DNA of 55,786 bases from Sporosarcina sp. BP05. GTDB lineage: Bacteria > Bacillota > Bacilli > Bacillales_A > Planococcaceae. Shown here in pieces: positions 35,630-45,104 of the stretch (position 1 is the stretch's first letter; each line of letters opens with the position of its first letter). A program made the translations under genes and the position numbers. The DNA lies in the NCBI RefSeq assembly GCF_014282005.1, contig NZ_JACFTD010000021.1, positions 1 to 55,786 of the forward strand, in the 5' to 3' direction. Below the pieces are notes generated by a model, which was not told the origin of the DNA, searched no databases, and was given only the letters and a program-made list of their open reading frames with translations.

Positions 35630-37891
35630 TCAAATTCCTTTTAAACCCCGACCCTCTACACTAAAATTCTTTATCCCATCAATTTCATCGGTAAGCTGAT
35701 TTAATTTCTCTTCCAAAGTATTAACAACAAGTAACTTGGCATCCAACTTTTCTTCGTAGTCCAACGATTTAGCTACTATCTCTTTTATTTGATGGTCTAA
35801 TTGGATAAGTGTTTCAGTATCAATAGTAGGAGTAGTTGTAGAAGTAAACGAGTCTCTTCCTGCTTGACTATCATTGTTCTGGTTCAAACTTTTCTCTAGC
35901 CTTGTAAAAACTTCACTATGCTTTTCATTTTGTTCTTTTAAATCCGCTATTTGATGTTGAAGTTCTCCTATCGTATTATTTTTTTCTTCTAGTTCTATTA
36001 GTAAACGTTGTCTCACTTTTTCGGTCTGAATACGCTCCTTGTTGGCTATGTCTAATTTTTTAAGTTGAGAATGCACTTGTTTATTTTCTTCTTGAATAAG
36101 ATCAACAAGCTTATTTTCAAGCCGAGCTATAGTCGTTTTATTAGTTAGATTTTCTTCTTCTATTGCAATAGCCTCAGTATGCTTTTCATTTTGTCCTTTT
36201 AAATCCGCTATTTGTTGTTGGAGTTTTCCTATCGTATTGTTTTTTTCTTCTAGTTCTATTAGGGATTGTTGTCTCACCTCTTCTAACTGAGTACGCTCTT
36301 TGTCGACATTGGATAACTTCTCCAGTTGCGAGTGTACTTGTTTATTTTCTTCTCGAATGAGATCAACAAGCTTATATTCGAGCTGGTCTATTGTCGTTTT
36401 ATTAGTTAGATTTTCTTCTTCTATTGCAATAGCCTCAGTATGCTTTTCATTTTGTCCTTTTAAATCCGCTATTTGATGTTGAAGTTCTCCTATCGTATTA
36501 TTTTTTTCTTCTAGTTCTATTAGGGATTGTTGTCTCACCTCTTCTAACTGAGTGCGCTCTTTGTCGACTTTAGATAACTTCTCCAGTTGCGAGTGTACTT
36601 GTTTATTTTCTTCTCGAATGAGATCAACAAGCTTATTTTCAAGCCGAGCTATAGTCGTTTTATTAGTTAGATTTTGTTCTTCTATTGCAACAACCTCAGT
36701 ATGCTTGTCAATTTGTCCTTTTAAATCCGCTATTTGATGTTGGAGTTTTCCTATCGTATTGTTTTTTTCTTCTAGTTCTATTAAGGATTGTTGTCTCACC
36801 TCTTCTAACTGAGTACGCTCTTTGTCGACTTTGAATAACTTCTCCAGTTGCAAGTGTACTTGTTTATTTTCTTCTCGAATGAGATCAACAAGCTTATTTT
36901 CAAGCCGAGCTATAGTCGTTTTATTAGTTACATTTTGTTCTTCTATTGCAACAACCTCAGTATGCTTTTCAATTTGTCCTTTTAAATCCGCTATTTCATG
37001 TTGGAGTTTTCCTATTGTATTGTTTTTTTCTTCTAGTTCTATTAGGGATTGTTGTCTTACCTCTTCGAACCGCGTACGCTCCTTATTGGCTATGTCTAAT
37101 TTCCCAAGTTGAGAATGCACTTGCTTATTTGCTTCTTGAATAAGATCAACAAGCTTATTTTCAAGCCGAGCTATAGTCGTTTTATTAGTTACATTTTGTT
37201 CTTCTATTGCAACAACCTCAGTATGCTTGTCAATTTGTCCTTTTAAATCAACTATTTCATGTTGGAGTTTTCCTATTGTATTGTTTTTTTCTTCTAGTTC
37301 TATTAGTAAACGTTGTCTCACTTTCTCAGATTGGGTACGCTCTTTGTTGGATATGTCTAACTTCTCCAGTTGCGAGTGCACTTGTTTATTTGCTTCTTGA
37401 ATGAGATCAACCAACTTATATTCAAGCTGGTCTATAGTCGTTTTATTATTCTCAAGTTTTTTATGAAGAGAAGAAACTTGCCTGTCATTTTTTTTGTATC
37501 TTTGTTGATCGGAATTGACTCCGTCTTTTAATTTATTAATAACTTCGGTTAACTGTTTACTAATTGGTAATAGATCTGTTTTTGTTTTCTGAAAGGTATC
37601 AATAGAAGCGATGAATCTATTGCCTTGTATTCCTCGCAATTGGACAGGTCCCTTATAATCACTAGCCCGCTTTTTAATTTCTTGATTTAACTTAACTAAC
37701 TCCTCAGCTAGTTCGTTTTTTTCGTTCGTTAATTGTATATTTTCTTGCTCTAGGTTTTCTACTACTGAATAGTGATAGCTATTTTGGTATTTCTTAACTT
37801 CATGTTTATGTCTAGCTAATTCCGCCTTTAAAAAGATGATCATTTGTCGAAGTTGTAAGGGGTCGTTATTTTTTATGTTTTCACTATTCAC
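35630..37891 (-). CDS. Large coiled-coil protein with six 87-residue tandem repeats
   Basis: A 753-residue, charged, mostly coiled-coil protein without signal peptide, membrane segment or Cys. About residues 147-668 are six copies of an 87-residue unit (261 bp each at DNA level), with constant blocks such as KLVDLIxExNKQVHSQLEKL, LIELEEKNNTIG and IADLKGQ. A short non-repeat end (ETLIQLDHQIKEIVAKSLDY) follows. The start is a GTG at 37891 with GGAGG seven bases upstream; an ATG at 37933 lacks a ribosome site. It is the last gene of a leftward operon beside spore-surface genes, so a structural role in an outer spore layer is inferred. I know no family name for it. Confidence 0.8.
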   Translation of the reverse strand: MNSENIKNNDPLQLRQMIIFLKAELARHKHEVKKYQNSYHYSVVENLEQENIQLTNEKNELAEELVKLNQEIKKRASDYKGPVQLRGIQGNRFIASIDTFQKTKTDLLPISKQLTEVINKLKDGVNSDQQRYKKNDRQVSSLHKKLENNKTTIDQLEYKLVDLIQEANKQVHSQLEKLDISNKERTQSEKVRQRLLIELEEKNNTIGKLQHEIVDLKGQIDKHTEVVAIEEQNVTNKTTIARLENKLVDLIQEANKQVHSQLGKLDIANKERTRFEEVRQQSLIELEEKNNTIGKLQHEIADLKGQIEKHTEVVAIEEQNVTNKTTIARLENKLVDLIREENKQVHLQLEKLFKVDKERTQLEEVRQQSLIELEEKNNTIGKLQHQIADLKGQIDKHTEVVAIEEQNLTNKTTIARLENKLVDLIREENKQVHSQLEKLSKVDKERTQLEEVRQQSLIELEEKNNTIGELQHQIADLKGQNEKHTEAIAIEEENLTNKTTIDQLEYKLVDLIREENKQVHSQLEKLSNVDKERTQLEEVRQQSLIELEEKNNTIGKLQQQIADLKGQNEKHTEAIAIEEENLTNKTTIARLENKLVDLIQEENKQVHSQLKKLDIANKERIQTEKVRQRLLIELEEKNNTIGELQHQIADLKEQNEKHSEVFTRLEKSLNQNNDSQAGRDSFTSTTTPTIDTETLIQLDHQIKEIVAKSLDYEEKLDAKLLVVNTLEEKLNQLTDEIDGIKNFSVEGRGLKGI
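35885..37450 (-). repeat. Six tandem 261-bp repeats inside the coiled-coil gene
   Basis: The anchor GTCGTTTTATTA recurs on the plus strand at 36132, 36393, 36654, 36915, 37176 and (as GTCGTTTTATTATT) 37437, exactly 261 bases apart. Neighbouring units share long identical stretches, so unit number could change by recombination or slippage without breaking the frame. Confidence 0.93.
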
Positions 37892-37942
37892 GTCAGTACC
37901 TCCTATAGCAATATTTTTAAGGCTAGGTTGCAACAGATGACA

Positions 37943-38245
37943 TTAGAACTTTTCTTTTAGTAATGTAAGAATTTCTTCAAATTCTTTTTTGCTATCCGCA
38001 ATAATATGCTCAAGTTCCTCTACGTTTTTCACTTGAGAATCCTCGCACACTTTTTCATGCGTTCGACTTTTTCCATTCATCAATAGATAGAGTATCAACA
38101 TATTCAATGTGCTATTTTCCAAAAACACAAAACTATTATTGGCTTCCCCTTTTCCTTCTTTTAGCCCATTAAGCTGATCTTTCATAAATTGGCTGATGAC
38201 ATGCTGCACTAATAATTCTTGCTCTTTGCCATCTAGATCACTCAT
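37943..38245 (-). CDS. Small acidic protein of unknown function
   Basis: A 100-residue acidic protein (MSDLDGKEQELLVQHVISQF at the start, EEILTLLKEKF at the end), predicted mainly helical. The start ATG at 38245 has AGGAGG six bases upstream and overlaps the end of the upstream gene by eight bases, so the two are translationally coupled. Together with the coiled-coil gene 51 bases further on it forms an operon. I do not recognise the family; the surroundings suggest a part in spore-surface assembly. Confidence 0.72.
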   Translation of the reverse strand: MSDLDGKEQELLVQHVISQFMKDQLNGLKEGKGEANNSFVFLENSTLNMLILYLLMNGKSRTHEKVCEDSQVKNVEELEHIIADSKKEFEEILTLLKEKF

Positions 38246-38813
38246 TTTCATCCTCCTGTTTCTGCACGGTTCCATTGAGATTAATGGGATTAATCACAGC
38301 GATTCCATCTTTCATTTGATCACTATACGTAAATCCTAGGATACTGGCCGCATAAGATTCTTTGGGAGACCATGTAATCTGGAAGTTTGAAAATGAAATG
38401 GTCTCATTAGGTTCAATGGATGCTTTCCCTAAAGGTCTAAGCCAAAACTCCTCTTTATTCGTTTTCTCATTTGTACGTTCCCAGCCATCTGCAACTTTCA
38501 ATGACTGCTTAAAATCGGCATAAACGTACCTCCCTGAAAAGGAGAAGGGAGACCCTGTAGATACTTTTATACACATAGATGGATTTGTGATTGGCTGGTT
38601 ACCCAAGTTATGTATATGGTAAGAACCAATGCATAAGCTCTCCTGCTCAGGATCGTGAGAAATGTTCAATGAATAAGTGAAATAGCTTATTATATTCATA
38701 CTGACAGGTTCACTGAGCTCATCTACCAACTTTTTAATTTCATATAAATACGATTTTGTTTGATGCTGAAGCTGAGTAATTTTCGCTTCTACATCGTTGT
38801 GATTGTTCCTCAT
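38238..38813 (-). CDS. Conserved-looking protein of unknown function, beta-rich
   Basis: A 191-residue protein. Residues 1-35 are a short helical part (EAKITQLQHQTKSYLYEIKK); the rest looks like a beta-sandwich (YHIHNLGNQPITNPSMCIKV, GKASIEPNETISFSNFQITW, GIAVINPINLNG), a build often met in secreted or coat proteins, although no signal peptide is present. GGGG lies nine bases before the ATG. The gene begins only 26 bases after a strong terminator hairpin that ends the upstream transcript, so it is either reached by read-through or has a promoter within that hairpin region. Function unknown. Confidence 0.72.
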   Translation of the reverse strand: MRNNHNDVEAKITQLQHQTKSYLYEIKKLVDELSEPVSMNIISYFTYSLNISHDPEQESLCIGSYHIHNLGNQPITNPSMCIKVSTGSPFSFSGRYVYADFKQSLKVADGWERTNEKTNKEEFWLRPLGKASIEPNETISFSNFQITWSPKESYAASILGFTYSDQMKDGIAVINPINLNGTVQKQEDENE

Positions 38814-38837
38814 TATTCTCTACCCCTTTCCCAAAAA

Positions 38838-38872
38838 AAATGAAGGGAGGAATATCCTCCCTTCATTATATG
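38838..38872 (-). terminator. Strong hairpin terminator inside the spore-surface cluster
   Basis: On the minus strand AATGAAGGGAGG pairs perfectly with CCTCCCTTCATT around ATATT, followed by TTTTTTTT. It separates the Cys-rich gene (stop at 38907) from the next leftward gene (start 38813). Confidence 0.92.
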
Positions 38873-38906
38873 TTTTGGCCCTACTCGTTATCACAATTGG
38901 CCTATA

Positions 38907-39569
38907 TTAGTGGCAGCAATGTCCGGTTTCAGGGAAAACAACTGAGCATTGTTTCGGACGCATTGGTGCAGGGCAAACAGTTGGTAAATCATCTCTTGGT
39001 TCACAGTAATCAGCTAAAAATTCAACAGTTACTGGGAATGTCGATTGAATGCTTTGGCAGGTAGATACCGAGATAGATAGACCAGAGAATGTCATTGTAC
39101 CTTCTGCTCCACCACCAGTGAGTGTTCCAGTAGAACAGACGAAACAATCAAGATCTGTGTACGTAACTTCAACATTTGTTCCTTCAGGGGCACATAGAAT
39201 GACTTGTTCACAACGGGTAACCGGGATATTTGCACTCGTCATTATCGTTCCGTTCGCTAAAGTAACGATGATGCTTACATCAAAATTCTTTTGAATACCG
39301 AGCTGCTGAAGTAAAACTGTCTTTCCATCAATACAAAATGGGCGATTCTCCCGATGTAGGATGACGATTGGATTCGACGCAGCGGGATTCACTTCACATG
39401 TAACCATCGCACCACTAATCGCGCCAGTAGGCATTAAAGCCGCGGGATTGAAAGTAATTGGACCCGTTGGCGAAATATCAAACGAGTTTTCTTTAACGAT
39501 CCAATCATATACCTTATCTACATTTATACAAATTAACTCTTTTCCATCACATGGCTTTTTTTCTTGCAT
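38907..39569 (-). CDS. Cys-rich probable outer spore protein
   Basis: A 220-residue protein with 14 or more Cys and no signal peptide. It begins MQEKKPCDGKELICINVDKV followed by YDWIVKENSFDI, contains a middle part with VTLANGTIMTSANIPVTRCE and FSGLSISVSTCQSIQSTFPV, and ends in a Cys-rich tail (PAPMRPKQCSVVFPETGHCC then H). Proteins with this KVYDW start and Cys-rich tail are widespread in spore-forming Bacillales; I assign it to the spore surface by that similarity and by its neighbours, without a domain name. The start is the ATG at 39569 (GGAGGTG upstream). A SigK-like promoter lies at 39606-39632, so it should be made late in the mother cell. Confidence 0.72.
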   Translation of the reverse strand: MQEKKPCDGKELICINVDKVYDWIVKENSFDISPTGPITFNPAALMPTGAISGAMVTCEVNPAASNPIVILHRENRPFCIDGKTVLLQQLGIQKNFDVSIIVTLANGTIMTSANIPVTRCEQVILCAPEGTNVEVTYTDLDCFVCSTGTLTGGGAEGTMTFSGLSISVSTCQSIQSTFPVTVEFLADYCEPRDDLPTVCPAPMRPKQCSVVFPETGHCCH

Positions 39570-39605
39570 GTTGCAGGCACCTCCAAATTTTTTTTCTTTC
39601 ATTCG

Positions 39606-39632
39606 TATCATATGATGTGAAGAAATTAGTGT
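39606..39632 (-). promoter_or_regulatory. Candidate SigK promoter of the Cys-rich spore gene
   Basis: On the minus strand the -10 element CATATGATA matches CATANNNTA and the -35 AC lies 16 bases upstream. It is 37 bases before the start codon. SigK promoters drive late spore coat and exosporium genes. Confidence 0.55.
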
Positions 39633-39921
39633 TTAGGCACACCAATGACTTATCGAGATAAAATTATAAACCAGATAGTTTGAAGTAAGTATTCCTTGTA
39701 AGGCGCCTAAGCTCAGTATATATAGGTACGCTTTTTTTTCAACATATTTAAAATAGAAAATGCAAGAGTCAATTGGAATAAATGTATCTGTATGGGTGAA
39801 GTTCACCTATACAGATTCCAGCTCTTTATTCTATTATCATCCGATTCTAAAAGTGATAATGTGTCACGTAATGAAAACACGATTAATAGTATAGTAATGT
39901 ACTACAAAGGGGTGAAAAGTG
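39633..39921. other. Divergent promoter region, otherwise empty
   Basis: Between the two divergent spore-surface genes. For the rightward gene AATAGTATA with an AC 17 bases upstream (about 39867-39894) is a one-mismatch SigK-like candidate. Nothing else was found. Confidence 0.4.
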
Positions 39922-41079
39922 ATGGGAGATTCTAAGTTATACTCCGCACAGGACATTGAAAAACTGAAGCAAAAAATCGCGACTTACAAAGATACCCTTA
40001 CCACATTAAAAACTGGAAACTCGGTTGACGATTACCTTGCCATGAAGATCGAAGCGAATGGTTTTAAAACAAAAGTCTCAAAGTTAGAAGGCGTAATGGA
40101 ACTAATGAATGAAAAGCAAAGTGTACAACTGGAGGAGTATGAGCAACAAATTAGAAGTTTATCAGTACAGATGGACTCTCTTAACCAAACGATTGAGGGG
40201 TTAAATCAAGACCTTTCCCACGTCAAGAATAAATTAATAACAAGTGATAACGAGGAACATATTGAAAATATAATTGCTCCATACAATGCACAATACCCTG
40301 CAAATATCGCCTATGCTACTCAAGAAAAGGAAGAGGACTTTATAGAAGAAACTGCACCTATTTCTTCCATGAGAAAATCTAATCGGCCGCCATCTTATAG
40401 ACAACTGCAAAATCTAATAGGAAACGCTACTAACATCGAAGAAGATTCAAATGAAGTAACGCCGATAGTAAGTACCGATATTCACAAGGATTATCTAGAA
40501 GAACAGCAACCCAATAAACTTAGTTTTCCGTATACCGGCATTCATCCTAGTCAAATCTATAATGGGCCGTACAGAAATGTGAGTAGGGCAACGACCATTC
40601 ATCTTACTAATACTACCAAAAACAAAGCAGTTCCAATAAACGTAAACGAGAATTCGGATCCGGTTTCGTCACGAACGACTAACGAACTTGCAAATAACGA
40701 AACGGTGACGCCAGATCTGTCTTTGTTACAGACGGATAGCGAGTATGCAAATAACGAAACGGTGACGCCAGATCTGACTTTGTTACAGACGGATAGCGAG
40801 TATGCAATTAATGAAACAGTGACGCCAGATCTGTCTTTGTTACAGGCGGATAGCGAGTATGCAATTAATGAAACAGTGACGCCAGATCTGTCTTTGTTAC
40901 AGGCGGATAGCGAGTATGCAATTAATGAAACAGTGACGCCGTACCCTGAGGAAGTGCATAATATAGCTATAATTGAGGAGGACAAAGCTCCAATTGAACC
41001 TTCTAACGAAATGAAACGACAACAACATAAAAACAAAGAATCGTTATCGTTGTTTAATATTTTTCGGAAGAAGCAGTAA
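39922..41079 (+). CDS. Coiled-coil protein with 19-residue tandem repeats
   Basis: A 385-residue protein: an N-terminal coiled coil (about residues 8-112, with LEEYEQQIRSLSVQMDSLNQ), a low-complexity acidic middle part, and about four and a half copies of a 19-residue unit (INETVTPDLSLLQADSEYA) near residues 257-340, ending in a basic tail (SLSLFNIFRKKQ). It has no Cys, signal peptide or membrane segment. The ATG at 39922 has AAAGGGG upstream. No family recognised. It lies between two spore-surface genes and shares the coiled-coil-plus-repeats style of the gene at 35630, so I infer a structural role on the spore. Confidence 0.75.
   Translation: MGDSKLYSAQDIEKLKQKIATYKDTLTTLKTGNSVDDYLAMKIEANGFKTKVSKLEGVMELMNEKQSVQLEEYEQQIRSLSVQMDSLNQTIEGLNQDLSHVKNKLITSDNEEHIENIIAPYNAQYPANIAYATQEKEEDFIEETAPISSMRKSNRPPSYRQLQNLIGNATNIEEDSNEVTPIVSTDIHKDYLEEQQPNKLSFPYTGIHPSQIYNGPYRNVSRATTIHLTNTTKNKAVPINVNENSDPVSSRTTNELANNETVTPDLSLLQTDSEYANNETVTPDLTLLQTDSEYAINETVTPDLSLLQADSEYAINETVTPDLSLLQADSEYAINETVTPYPEEVHNIAIIEEDKAPIEPSNEMKRQQHKNKESLSLFNIFRKKQ
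40690..40941 (+). repeat. 57-bp tandem repeats, four and a half copies
   Basis: Units start at 40690, 40747, 40804, 40861 and 40918 (partial), each beginning GCAAATAACGAAAC or GCAATTAATGAAAC. Copies three and four are identical to each other, a sign of recent duplication. The period is a multiple of three and keeps the frame. Confidence 0.95.
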
Positions 41080-41248
41080 TTTAAAACTTCTGAAAAATAA
41101 TCGCTGAATATGTTGACTTCATAAACCCATCAATAACACTTCTTCGCTTAGGGCGCTCCTCAGCTTAGTTCATATGCCATATTCAATACTTTAACCTTTA
41201 TAGTTAGATGAAATCTCTGGCATCGACAAATTTATGTACCCCAATTAA

Positions 41249-41288
41249 AAAAGCCATTCCGACTGAGTGTCAGGACGGCTTTTTTTGA
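41249..41288 (+). terminator. Terminator in the 41080-41463 gap
   Basis: AAAGCCATTCCGAC pairs imperfectly with GTCAGGACGGCTTT and is followed by TTTTTTG. It probably ends the transcript of the coiled-coil gene, about 170 bases after its stop. The rest of the gap holds no visible gene. Confidence 0.75.
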
Positions 41289-41463
41289 TTCTAAAATTAG
41301 ATTAGCAAAATCCAGCTAATAGCAGCTCTTCTGTAGTTACACAGTTATTCAAGAGAATACGCTTTACGCTGCACTAAGTTAAAAGTTATTACTAACAAGT
41401 AGTTGATAGCCCGTCCGCCCTGCAATTGTTTTGAATAGGATAACAGAGAAAGGAGGTGTTAAT

Positions 41464-42129
41464 ATGATTTCAAATAATTTTAAAATGCATGGATGTAGTG
41501 GATGCGGTGGATCTCATCGCAACAGTTCAGGTTGCTTCCGGGTCGATACAGGACAACTCAATTGTAATGTTGGACCATTCACAGCCGTTGCCGCTGGTTG
41601 TATCCCGCCAGCTAACGCTAATACTGGTTCAATCATCCCATTCGCTTCTGGTGTTGTACCAGTCACTTTGACTAGTATTCTAGGTGGATTAGTTAGTACG
41701 CCCGCATTCGTTGGGTTTGGTACTAACATTCTCAGCCCAACCGTTCTTGGTAGCACAATAGACTTGTCAGGTTTATTCAACGAAGCTTTTTCAGTTCCGC
41801 GAGCAGGTACTTTAACAGCTATTTCTGCATCTTTCACTGCAACAGTTACATGGACACTTCTCGGAACGACAACAATCACAGCTCAAATCTATCGAGCACC
41901 GGCAGGAAGTAATACCTTTAGTCCTACAGGTGTATCTGTAAATCTAGCTCCATCTATCACAGTTGCCCTACCTGTAGGTACTACAGTTTTTGGGGATTCG
42001 TCGAATTTCTCACCTGTACCAGTGGCAGTGGGAGACCGCTTGTTAATGGTGTTTTCATCAACTACTTCTGGAATAGATATCGCAGGTCTGGCTATCGGTA
42101 CAGCAAGTGCAGGTATCACTATCTCGTAA
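41464..42129 (+). CDS. Exosporium-type protein with BclB C-terminal domain
   Basis: A 221-residue protein. The N-terminus is Cys- and Gly-rich (MHGCSGCGGSHRNSSGC) and the remaining about 180 residues match the BclB C-terminal domain (TIGR03721, exospore_TM): GSIIPFASGVVPVTLTSILG, STIDLSGLFNEAFSVPRAGT, ITAQIYRAPAGSNTFSPTGV, GDRLLMVFSSTTSGIDIAG, ASAGITIS. In known exosporium proteins this domain follows a collagen-like GXX repeat; here there is none. It should sit on the outer spore surface. The ATG at 41464 has AAAGGAGGTG upstream, so the longer frame from 41431 is not used. Confidence 0.85.
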   Translation: MISNNFKMHGCSGCGGSHRNSSGCFRVDTGQLNCNVGPFTAVAAGCIPPANANTGSIIPFASGVVPVTLTSILGGLVSTPAFVGFGTNILSPTVLGSTIDLSGLFNEAFSVPRAGTLTAISASFTATVTWTLLGTTTITAQIYRAPAGSNTFSPTGVSVNLAPSITVALPVGTTVFGDSSNFSPVPVAVGDRLLMVFSSTTSGIDIAGLAIGTASAGITIS

Positions 42130-42184
42130 ACACTTACTATCGATGGAAAAAGTTCACATGAATGTGTTCTAAACGACTTTTAAA

Positions 42185-42222
42185 CCCCTTGTATTAAAAT
42201 GCAAGGGGCTTTTTATTTTTAT
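42185..42222 (+). terminator. Terminator after the BclB-domain gene
   Basis: CCCCTTG pairs with CAAGGGG around a ten-base loop, followed by CTTTTTATTTTT. Confidence 0.88.
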
Positions 42223-42367
42223 TTATTTCGGTACCAATGCACGTTGTAGCCCTTACTACTTTTCGCATAGAATTGACATCCAGCAACAACTTATCCCCCT
42301 TGATTATATGAATCAACTCTTTGGTATAATTTCAATAGCCTGATATCTAATATAAGATGTTCCGGAA

Positions 42368-42736
42368 ATGGGCCCATATCTCGAATATAAACAAGCGCCT
42401 TTTTGTGTTTTCGGCGATTGCCTTCGGGGTGGTAAAGATCCCGTGACAAAAAATATGTTCAGCCTGAATTACATTGATAGCATCCATTTAACGGGAAGAA
42501 TGATTCTTAACGATGCACTGAAATTGAAACTTTTCAAACAAAACAAATTGTACATTTCGGAAATCCTTCCAAGGGAAGTGTTTGAAGAAGTAGAGGCGTT
42601 TTACAATTTATTAGAACGTAGAGAATTGAGAAATGATCTTGTAGTTCTTACCACACTTTCACATTCCGGTCTTCGAATTGAGGTATTACTCGCTTTGAAA
42701 GTATCTGACATCAATTTTTGGACAAATGAAAACTGA
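42368..42736 (+). pseudogene. Truncated tyrosine recombinase (integrase) remnant
   Basis: A 122-residue frame whose second half resembles the border between the core-binding and catalytic domains of phage-type integrases: ILPREVFEEVEAFYNLLERR and LVVLTTLSHSGLRIEVLLAL then KVSDINF. The first catalytic Arg of the TGLR motif is present as SGLR, but the frame stops shortly after, so the remaining catalytic residues (Lys, His-x-x-Arg, Tyr) are missing. No ribosome site is clear. It borders the spore-surface cluster and may mark past integration. Confidence 0.5.
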
Positions 42737-42903
42737 TATAAATACATCTATGACCATTTACTCTCAAATCACAAGAAACACAAAAAGTCAGGCTTCTCAT
42801 TTGTTTAGCAGCCACCTTTCGGTATGGACTGATAAACTCAAAGAAACCTGACACTTTTTTATTTATATTTCATTCTCGCTTTTTTCTCGCCTTAACAATG
42901 ATT

Positions 42904-42946
42904 AAAGCATCCTAAACCCTTTGACACCAAGGTTTATGGGTGCTTT
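42904..42946 (-). terminator. Terminator after groEL
   Basis: On the minus strand AAAGCACCCATAAACC pairs with GGGTTTAGGATGCTTT (two mismatches) around a short loop, followed by TTTAAT. It starts at the groEL stop codon. Confidence 0.8.
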
Positions 42947-44578
<1,632 letters not shown>

Positions 44579-44634
44579 TTATAAGTACCCTCCTGATTTT
44601 TCGTGTATTTTTAAACAAGTTGTGCATCAGTCTA

Positions 44635-44919
44635 TTAGCCAATAATTGCTAAGATGTCACTTTCACGCAAGATCAGATATTCATTACCTTCATGTTTGAT
44701 TTCAGTACCTGCATATTTTGAGAAGAGGATTCGATCTCCTTCTTTAACTTCCAATTCGATACGTTGTCCGTTTTCAAGAACGCGTCCAGTACCTGTAGCA
44801 AAAACTTTACCTTCTTGCGGTTTTTCTTTTGCAGAGTCCGGTATAACAATACCGCTTGACGTTTTTTCTTCTGCCTCGATTAGCTCGATAACAATACGGT
44901 CACCTAATGGTTTCAACAA
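44635..44919 (-). CDS. groES: Co-chaperonin GroES (10 kDa)
   Basis: A 94-residue lid of the GroEL chamber. Visible: [35 protein letters not shown] (mobile loop before it), [14 protein letters not shown] and [14 protein letters not shown]. The start is a TTG at 44919 (MLKPLGD) with GAGGAGG nine bases upstream; the frame open to 44958 has no better start. It is the first gene of the operon, with a promoter at 44989-45017 and CIRCE in the leader. Confidence 0.96.
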   Translation of the reverse strand: MLKPLGDRIVIELIEAEEKTSSGIVIPDSAKEKPQEGKVFATGTGRVLENGQRIELEVKEGDRILFSKYAGTEIKHEGNEYLILRESDILAIIG

Positions 44920-44951
44920 TTGAAACAACCTCCTCAGATAATATCTCCCTT

Positions 44952-44978
44952 TTAGCACTCGGTAGACATGAGTGCTAA
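44952..44978. promoter_or_regulatory. CIRCE element (HrcA operator)
   Basis: TTAGCACTC, nine bases, GAGTGCTAA: an exact CIRCE match between the groES promoter and start codon. HrcA repression with heat-shock release follows from the known system. Confidence 0.98.
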
Positions 44979-44988
44979 TACATTTCTA

Positions 44989-45017
44989 ATCATAATGAAC
45001 ATTTGCATATATTGCAA
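44989..45017 (-). promoter_or_regulatory. Sigma-A promoter of groES-groEL
   Basis: On the minus strand TTGCAA (45012-45017), a 17-base spacer and TATGAT (44989-44994), directly upstream of CIRCE. Confidence 0.75.
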
Positions 45018-45104
45018 GTGAAATACTCCGAACATTTTCTCTTTGCTTATCTACCTCTAAACAGCTAAAATTGACTTCATCCCCAGTTGAAAGGGTGGCG
45101 CTAC

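Noticed and set aside
35583..35700. Plus-strand ORF starting MQSTSLAAIALLNYSR with a GGGGG upstream
   Set aside because: It runs into the coding sequence of the opposite-strand coiled-coil gene and resembles no family I know; probably chance.
35885..37450. CRISPR-like array
   Set aside because: The repeats are 261 bp, continuous and coding, without unique spacers.
40599..41036. Antisense ORF with repeated SLIAYSLSACNKDRSGVTV units
   Set aside because: It is the antisense shadow of the 57-bp repeats in the coiled-coil gene and has no ribosome site.
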